Shown: in pieces, positions 7,291 through 11,993 of the stretch
Numbering within the stretch: position 1 is the stretch's first letter
Layout: each line of letters begins with the position of its first letter
NCBI GenBank assembly: GCA_031254635.1
Contig: JAIRUB010000092.1
Coordinates: forward strand, 1 to 11,993
Direction of reading: 5' to 3'
Origin: Prevotellaceae bacterium
GTDB taxonomy: Bacteria > Bacteroidota > Bacteroidia > Bacteroidales > UBA932
Length of the DNA: 11,993 nt
Position numbers and translations under genes: made by a program
The notes under the pieces: generated by a model
What the model was told of the DNA's origin: nothing
What the model saw: the letters and a program-made list of their open reading frames with translations, nothing else
The model's database searches: none

Positions 7291-7326
7291 GTGAAGCGAG
7301 TTATGAATTATGGGTTATTATTATTT
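7291..7326. repeat. Intergenic GTGAAGC and TTATGAA heptads ahead of the HAD gene
   Basis: Plus-strand GTGAAGCG at 7291-7298 runs into GAGTTATGAATTATG at 7298-7312. The latter is identical to 2273-2287. A decayed TTATTATTATTT tail follows. These are the same two units as in the gap before uvrB, here fused without spacing. Confidence 0.7.
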
Positions 7327-7394
7327 AATTATTCGATAGTAATTCACTGTTGTATATAGCTTATCTCATATCGTAAATCCATTCGTAATTTTTA

Positions 7395-7465
7395 ATTCAT
7401 AATTGATTTTAACCTTTTACCTTTCCACCTTGTACCCTTAATTATTCATTATTCATTGTTCATTA
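7395..7465. repeat. Repeats downstream of the flippase-like gene, starting at its stop codon
   Basis: In the sense of the gene the stop codon TAA (7465-7463) begins the heptads TAATGAAC, AATGAAT and AATGAAT. Purine-rich units with an AAGGT core follow (minus sense, about 7438-7411, roughly 7-nt steps), then an ATTATGAATTA block. The layout matches the region after mce. Confidence 0.6.
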
Positions 7466-8452
7466 TTTTATCCGCATTAATAAAAGTCCCATGCCTATCC
7501 AGAACAGTTCACGGATACGCATTACCAATCCGGTATATACGCCCAAGGCAGCGGTAAATCCCATAATCGAAAGAGTGAGTGCTAATCCGCCTTCCCTTGT
7601 GCCTAACTGCATGGGCGAGAAAAACATGATGTTGGAAAAAAGCGTTGAACCTGCATACAGCACTATGGCTTCCAACATATTCATATTGACACCGATGGCC
7701 TTGGCTATAAATAATAACTCAAGACAGGATACTAATCTAGCCAAGAATTCTAAAAATAAAGCCTGAAAAAATACCGGACGGCGACAAGCATACAAGTTAA
7801 CGATATTCTGGTCTATTTCCTGAAAGGTTTGCAAACGATGTTCGCTGAACTTGCGTATAGGTTTTTTAACAAAAGGGATTTTTTCTAATATACGAAAAGT
7901 TTTTGCTACCAAACCTTTTCTATATCCTCTAAAAACCATGTAGAGCGCCAAGATAAACAGACAAAAGGTAATGGCTAATCCCAGCGACAAACCCCAAGGC
8001 GGCCGAAGCCAAAGCAAAATCAAGATAATGGAAGCTATCCAGAATACTAAATGGGACAAAATATGCATTAGGCTATATGATAGCACCTTTGATGTAGCCT
8101 TACGAGCCCCTACATAGTTCTGTATTGCAAAAATACGGTATGGTTCTCCACCCAGAGCCACCACCGGTGTAATATAGTTGATGCAATAACCGCTGATAGT
8201 TATTTTTAGCATTTTTAAAAATGAAGGATAACGTGTTACGGTAAGGTCGGATGTATTGCGCACAATAACATTCCATGAAAAAGTATTAATAATATAAACC
8301 ACCAACCATATACCGATAACAGGGAAAAACCACCATCCTGTTTTTTGTATATTTTTCCAGATATGGTCAATACCTATAGCATAAATCATATAGGAAAAGA
8401 TAAGTAATCCTGCTACATAAAAACCGATATTCCACTTTTTCATCTTTGACAT
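7463..8452 (-). CDS. Flippase-like integral membrane protein (lysyl-PG synthase transmembrane-region / UPF0104 family)
   Basis: The 329-residue protein is very hydrophobic, with about eight membrane segments (roughly 8-27, 42-62, 84-104, 125-149, 155-175, 228-252, 262-282 and 300-326). It carries the two family hallmarks: GGEPYR at 101-106 and the C-terminal QLGTREGG at 282-289 (the usual form is GxxGxREG). This family is the membrane half of MprF, where it flips lysyl-phosphatidylglycerol; stand-alone members occur beside lipid and glycan genes. There is no soluble aminoacyl-transferase domain, so lipid lysylation is unlikely. It starts 18 nt after the CDP-alcohol transferase gene, so the two are co-transcribed. 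I infer a role in moving or handling the inositol lipid or its precursor. An alternative start at Met4 cannot be excluded. Confidence 0.85.
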   Translation of the reverse strand: MSKMKKWNIGFYVAGLLIFSYMIYAIGIDHIWKNIQKTGWWFFPVIGIWLVVYIINTFSWNVIVRNTSDLTVTRYPSFLKMLKITISGYCINYITPVVALGGEPYRIFAIQNYVGARKATSKVLSYSLMHILSHLVFWIASIILILLWLRPPWGLSLGLAITFCLFILALYMVFRGYRKGLVAKTFRILEKIPFVKKPIRKFSEHRLQTFQEIDQNIVNLYACRRPVFFQALFLEFLARLVSCLELLFIAKAIGVNMNMLEAIVLYAGSTLFSNIMFFSPMQLGTREGGLALTLSIMGFTAALGVYTGLVMRIRELFWIGMGLLLMRIK

Positions 8453-8470
8453 TATCGTACTTAGCCTATA

Positions 8471-9397
8471 TTATACATTAACTATATTAACATAAAATTT
8501 TTTACACATTTTCTCATGCCGACTAATCATATACAGCATAATTGAATTTAATACCACAAGGTCGAAAAAGAAATAAAGGAAAGGCTGAGCAAAAAACAAA
8601 CAAATAAACAGTGTAATTACCCGTGTGTTAAATTGAAGTATGTTGGTATATTTCATTAGGGGTTTGCTCTTTGCACGAAATTCGGCACATAAATCTTCCG
8701 GTAAATTATTGTCGGGACAGTCGGTTTTCAGTTTGGCAATAAATCGTTGAAAGTTTGGAGACAGCGCCTCCTGCTGCTTTGTGTAGTTGCGATAGAACCA
8801 CAACATCACTTTTCTGACAGGCTCCTTCATAAAAGAACAGGAACGCAAATCATTTTGAATAGGGCTGCTATGGTCCAATTCACCGCCCTTGCCAAATTCC
8901 ATAAAATAAAGATGGATATTGCGGTAGTAGTCGGCTATAGCTGCATGTTGAACATGGCAAATCCCGGCTGTCCAGGCGACAACCCAAATCCATACATCCG
9001 GCCAGTCATAGAAGCCTGTTGCAAGCACCCGAAATGCCAATACAAAATAGATAGTAACAAACCAAATATTTCCTGCAACGCCATCGAGTATGCGCCCTAA
9101 TTGGGTTTTATTGTTTGTCATGCGTGCCAGTTGGCCGTCGGTGCTATCAAAGAGATTGGCAAGCATTAGAAGCAACATTCCAATAACATTAAGCCATAAA
9201 TCGTTGTAGTAAAACAGTACGCCGGCGGCAGCGCCGATAAAAATACTGGCTACGGTTATCATATTCGGCGTAATATGCAGTTTGGCTGCTAATAAGGCGG
9301 TACGAAAGCCCAGCGGACGGTAGAACCACAGGTCAATAAATTCTTCGGTATCGGCCGACTTTAAGGTGGATTGGTATAGAGCGTTAGTTGAAGGCAT
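8471..9397 (-). CDS. CDP-alcohol phosphatidyltransferase, probable inositol-lipid synthase
   Basis: Members of this family displace CMP from a CDP-activated substrate to form a phosphodiester in the membrane. The catalytic signature spans 84-109: D84-ST-D87-G-QL-A91-R92, then G101-RIL-D105-GVA-G109. The first three Asp residues of DxxDGxxAR(x8)GxxxDxxxD are present; the fourth, usually the general base, is Gly109. At 308 residues it is about 100 longer than a simple PgsA-like enzyme. The excess is a hydrophilic segment at about 157-250 between the fourth membrane helix and the last two (about 255-272 and 275-291). Relatives with this layout occur in Bacteroidota next to inositol-phosphate synthase. 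The nucleotidyltransferase gene upstream suggests the donor is CDP-inositol and the acceptor a diacylglycerol or ceramide. The reverse use (CDP-diacylglycerol plus inositol-phosphate) is the alternative. Confidence 0.88.
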   Translation of the reverse strand: MPSTNALYQSTLKSADTEEFIDLWFYRPLGFRTALLAAKLHITPNMITVASIFIGAAAGVLFYYNDLWLNVIGMLLLMLANLFDSTDGQLARMTNNKTQLGRILDGVAGNIWFVTIYFVLAFRVLATGFYDWPDVWIWVVAWTAGICHVQHAAIADYYRNIHLYFMEFGKGGELDHSSPIQNDLRSCSFMKEPVRKVMLWFYRNYTKQQEALSPNFQRFIAKLKTDCPDNNLPEDLCAEFRAKSKPLMKYTNILQFNTRVITLFICLFFAQPFLYFFFDLVVLNSIMLYMISRHEKMCKKFYVNIVNV

Positions 9398-9403
9398 GGT
9401 TCT

Positions 9404-9446
9404 TTATGGGTTATGATTGTTGATTTGGTTATTTGCTTATTTGTTG
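9404..9446. repeat. Intergenic TTATGA heptads and TTATTTG octads between the nucleotidyltransferase and CDP-alcohol transferase genes
   Basis: On the plus strand TTTATGGGTTATGAT (9404-9417 region) is followed by the octads TTGATTTG 9420-9427, GTTATTTG 9428-9435 and CTTATTTG 9436-9443. These are the same three octads as at 2292-2323 and 3926-3957, but in a different order. The whole 50-nt gap (9398-9447) consists of this array, within a presumed operon. Confidence 0.75.
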
Positions 9447-9447
9447 T

Positions 9448-10182
9448 TTAATTGTTTACCCACCCTTTACCTTTAATTATTAATTGTTCAGCGATGGGGA
9501 TATCGGCGGCGCGATCGATGTCCACTATCTTAGAAAAGGGAAAGGTGGCAAGGTTTAATCCGGCGGCTACCATCCGGCACTGAAAATCGCGCATGCGCAT
9601 TGAACCGGTTGCCATTGTTTCTTCTAAAACCGGCCATATAGCTTGTTTCAGGCAATATATACCTCCGGATACAAAAAACTGACAACCTGACAGATTCTCT
9701 TCTTCTTTTTCATTATAAAATCCGAGAATTTTCCTATTGTTATTTACTTTCACATATAAGGGTTTTTCATCGTCTTCAAAATTTGTTACCGCCATCAATC
9801 CGTCAAGTTGAGCGATTGTGCGGAAGGCGGTTATATAATCCGAAAACTCTTCTTCACGGAACACCGTATCCACTGTAGAAAGGCAAAAAGGCTCATTTCC
9901 CAAAAAGGGCTTTAATTCACGCAGGCTATACATGGAGCCGGGGGTTGTTTTTACCACCACCCGTAGCGGAACGGCTAATTTTATGGTATTCAAGTGACTT
10001 ATAGTTCGTTTATTCTCTTCGTTAACAATTATATTGATGGAGGATGCGCCATTACGAATGAAAATACCTATCAGGCGGTCAATTAGTGACACACCTTGGA
10101 GTTCCACCAAAGGCTTGGGGCTTTCAACCCCGTCGGCTACTAATCTTGAACCCTCTCCTGCCGCTATGATAGCAAAATTCAT
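9448..10182 (-). CDS. MobA/IspD-like nucleotidyltransferase, probable CTP:inositol-1-phosphate cytidylyltransferase
   Basis: The 244-residue protein is a single-domain sugar-phosphate nucleotidyltransferase. It has the nucleotide-binding loop IIAAGEGSRL at 5-14, the following SPKPLVELQG at 21-30 with the conserved Lys23, a metal-binding acidic site in STVDTVF (Asp105) and a second one in KIVDIDRAADI (Asp221/Asp223). The overall pattern fits enzymes that transfer CMP or another NMP to a phosphorylated alcohol. In archaea such as Archaeoglobus, a cytidylyltransferase domain of this kind is fused to a CDP-alcohol transferase and makes CDP-inositol. Here the two are separate adjacent genes with inositol-phosphate synthase in the same cluster, so CDP-inositol formation is the best guess. 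The nucleotide and alcohol specificity cannot be read from sequence. It starts 29 nt after the DUF5686 gene, so co-transcription is likely. Confidence 0.85.
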   Translation of the reverse strand: MNFAIIAAGEGSRLVADGVESPKPLVELQGVSLIDRLIGIFIRNGASSINIIVNEENKRTISHLNTIKLAVPLRVVVKTTPGSMYSLRELKPFLGNEPFCLSTVDTVFREEEFSDYITAFRTIAQLDGLMAVTNFEDDEKPLYVKVNNNRKILGFYNEKEEENLSGCQFFVSGGIYCLKQAIWPVLEETMATGSMRMRDFQCRMVAAGLNLATFPFSKIVDIDRAADIPIAEQLIIKGKGWVNN

Positions 10183-10211
10183 TGTACGAAATTTTATGCA
10201 ATATTAGCAAA

Positions 10212-11993
10212 TTAAAAAACAAATCGCAACCTAAAACGTATCCCCCATTCCGAAACATCTTGATGTTCAAGATAATTCAAACGTTTCACCAAATCTAAAC
10301 GTAAGAATTTGAAAATATTACCAATAGCTACCCCAACCTCCATATATGGCTTGTCTTCCAATGAATACATTGTGGGCATACCATCATCGTCTACCGGAAA
10401 GATCAGCAAGTCGGGATTATTCCCCGGTCTGTTCTTGTCGCTCACGGCTCCCCATAAGACTTTAAAGGTAATAAATTCGCGCCATTTCAATTTTCTAACC
10501 AAAGGAATGCGGTTAAACAACCATCCGTTAAAACTGTATGACATATTGACTTGTACGTATTCATCGCTTACAAATTCCATATAATTCATCATATTAAAAG
10601 CCTCATCCTGATAGGCGTAATTTTGATTGGCCTGATGAATTACCAATAATGGGAAGGGCACCGTTCCCCATATTTTTCCGGCCTTGCTCCAGATATCTAA
10701 AAAACCAAAGCTGGCAAACCAAGTGCGTTTGTCAATACCAATCTCCAAGCGATGGAAAGAATAATCGCTGTTCAAAAATTCAGGCAGACCGTAGGTATAA
10801 TGTACGGAAAACACCGGATAGGTGAAGTTCAAAGGAAAACGATTGGCTTGCACCTGGTAGAAACGTTCATTATGGGCGAATCTCAATTTTATACCCAACT
10901 GAGAAGTAGTAAGGTTTTCTATGGGGCCATGAATATTTTCATAAACAAGGCTTCCGGCCGGACGTTCTTCGCGGTGCGTAAAGGAGGGAACAAAAGAAAA
11001 GCCGCTCTTATATTCACGGTCATACTGCACATTGAAAGTTTTATGGTAAACCATCTGTTGAGCGCTTCCCCTGTGGAAAGAAAGGAAGAAGCGGTCGGAA
11101 CTGCCGAAGAGGAAAAATTGTCCGGGCGTTTCGATATTACTCTCGTAGGAAACCTGCAGCAGGTTCATAGGAAACTGCCAGGGGTGTAATCTTTTTGGCG
11201 AAAACGAATACATAGCGCCAAGTTTGTATTTGAATTGTTCGTCTTTGAAACCGTAGGCGCCATATCCTTCAAAGAACCAATTTTTACTGAATCGGGTATT
11301 CGTCTTACCGCCAAAACGCAGGCGAATGCCTTCTACATCATTAAAGCTAAAGAAAGATTCCATAGGTCCAATATCAAATTTTCCTACAGCTATGTAACCC
11401 GAAACGGCAATGCCCAATATATCCAGCGCACGGTTAAACCACTTGTCTTTCTTCATTTCCGTTATCATCTCATATACTCCCTGCTCTTGGGTGGACAGGG
11501 GAATTAAACGGTGTTCTTCCCAATACTCTTCGGCGCGCATATCATAGCCGGGCAACTCTTCAACCTTGTTAATACCACCAAAAGTCCTTTCGGGGATATG
11601 ATGATTAAGCATATATTTTCCATAAATATTTACCCGCGTACCCAGCATTATGCTTTTCTTTTTGGTTGCGCCGAAATCAATATACGCTTCGTCAAAGGTC
11701 ATACACCAACTGCCGTCTATCAACGAATATTCCTGCGTTAGTGAAAAATCATTGACAAAATTTATATTAATATTTTTTGTAAAAGCCATCTCTACACGTT
11801 TCAACGCATAAGTGCTATCATTAGTAATATACAGGTTTCCCCGGAATCCTAAATCCTGATCGTTGCGTGGATAAAAATTAAGATTGATACACGAGACTCC
11901 GCTCACCGCTACGGTATCAATAATATGAAAGTAGTAGAAATTAGGCGAGAAAGGCGACATAGGGCTATGAAATTCGTTTCCCAATACCGTAAT
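10212..11993 (-). CDS. DUF5686-family outer-membrane beta-barrel protein, C-terminal 593 residues (5' end outside the window)
   Basis: The frame is open to the window edge: codons before the apparent TTG start at 11984 read ITV in frame, and family members usually have some 800 residues, so the true start lies outside. The missing N-terminus normally holds a signal peptide and a carboxypeptidase-regulatory-like beta-sandwich. The visible part begins with NEFHSPMSPFSPNFYYFHII and VSCINLNFYPRND, typical of the linker domain. It then runs into a long series of alternating aromatic/polar strands (from about GIRLRFGGKT onward) that should form an outer-membrane barrel. The end, with GNIFKFLRLDLVKRLNYL and GIRFRLRFVF with a terminal Phe, is the usual barrel-closing signature of the family. 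The molecular function of DUF5686 is not known to me. Its place 29 nt ahead of the nucleotidyltransferase suggests a link to the inositol-lipid genes, perhaps in the outer membrane. Confidence 0.88.
   Translation of the reverse strand: MTVLGNEFHSPMSPFSPNFYYFHIIDTVAVSGVSCINLNFYPRNDQDLGFRGNLYITNDSTYALKRVEMAFTKNININFVNDFSLTQEYSLIDGSWCMTFDEAYIDFGATKKKSIMLGTRVNIYGKYMLNHHIPERTFGGINKVEELPGYDMRAEEYWEEHRLIPLSTQEQGVYEMITEMKKDKWFNRALDILGIAVSGYIAVGKFDIGPMESFFSFNDVEGIRLRFGGKTNTRFSKNWFFEGYGAYGFKDEQFKYKLGAMYSFSPKRLHPWQFPMNLLQVSYESNIETPGQFFLFGSSDRFFLSFHRGSAQQMVYHKTFNVQYDREYKSGFSFVPSFTHREERPAGSLVYENIHGPIENLTTSQLGIKLRFAHNERFYQVQANRFPLNFTYPVFSVHYTYGLPEFLNSDYSFHRLEIGIDKRTWFASFGFLDIWSKAGKIWGTVPFPLLVIHQANQNYAYQDEAFNMMNYMEFVSDEYVQVNMSYSFNGWLFNRIPLVRKLKWREFITFKVLWGAVSDKNRPGNNPDLLIFPVDDDGMPTMYSLEDKPYMEVGVAIGNIFKFLRLDLVKRLNYLEHQDVSEWGIRFRLRFVF

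Noticed and set aside
8471..10182. Synthesis of the thermophile solute di-myo-inositol phosphate by the nucleotidyltransferase and CDP-alcohol transferase pair
   Set aside because: The gene pair resembles that pathway, but the host appears to be an ordinary low-GC Bacteroidota. The flippase-like and outer-membrane neighbours fit a lipid product better. Not strictly excluded.
10752..11189. Plus-strand open frame of 145 codons
   Set aside because: It lies wholly inside the DUF5686 gene on the opposite strand, has no promoter or family-like sequence, and the minus-strand frame carries clear conserved features.
11982..11984. TTG as the start codon of the DUF5686 gene
   Set aside because: The frame stays open upstream to the window edge, the residues there continue a known internal region of the family, and the N-terminal domain is missing. 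The real start is outside the window.

Overview
The window looks like chromosomal DNA of a Bacteroidota bacterium. The signs are promoters of the Bacteroidota type (TTTG, about 19-20 nt, TAnnTTTG), start sites without a recognisable Shine-Dalgarno sequence, low GC, a family of outer-membrane barrel proteins (DUF5686) typical of the phylum, and AT-rich gaps filled with degenerate 7- and 8-nt tandem repeats. I cannot name the genus. No tRNA, rRNA, insertion sequence, phage gene or CRISPR array was seen, and no gap exceeds 200 nt.

Left third (1-4515, all genes on the minus strand). In transcription order: methylmalonyl-CoA epimerase (mce), the biotin-dependent carboxyltransferase that makes or uses methylmalonyl-CoA (PccB/MmdA type), the excinuclease subunit uvrB, then the first 44 codons of a surface lipoprotein with its own promoter. 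The epimerase and carboxyltransferase form the usual propionyl-CoA/methylmalonyl-CoA pair. The only promoter-like motif found upstream of these genes is ahead of mce, so mce, the carboxyltransferase and uvrB may share a transcript.

Middle (4655-5197, plus strand). One secreted thioredoxin-fold protein with a CGWC motif sits divergent from mce and ends 18 nt from the convergent inositol-phosphate synthase gene.

Right half (5216-11993, all minus strand). This is the most interesting part. In transcription order: a DUF5686 outer-membrane barrel protein (5' end outside the window), a MobA/IspD-like nucleotidyltransferase, a CDP-alcohol phosphatidyltransferase, a flippase-like membrane protein of the lysyl-PG-synthase transmembrane family, a HAD-superfamily hydrolase, and myo-inositol-1-phosphate synthase. 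The set reads as an inositol-lipid pathway. The synthase makes inositol-phosphate from glucose-6-phosphate, the nucleotidyltransferase could activate it to CDP-inositol, and the CDP-alcohol transferase could place phospho-inositol on a diacylglycerol or ceramide acceptor. The membrane protein and the outer-membrane protein are candidates for moving or handling the product. A nucleotidyltransferase beside the transferase suggests the route that avoids a phosphatidylinositol-phosphate intermediate, rather than the route characterised in Bacteroides thetaiotaomicron. This is inference from gene content.

Four gaps between same-strand genes are built from a shared vocabulary of 7- and 8-nt units. 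They include a perfect 35-nt repeat in the gaps on both sides of the carboxyltransferase gene, and units that begin at the stop codons of three different genes.
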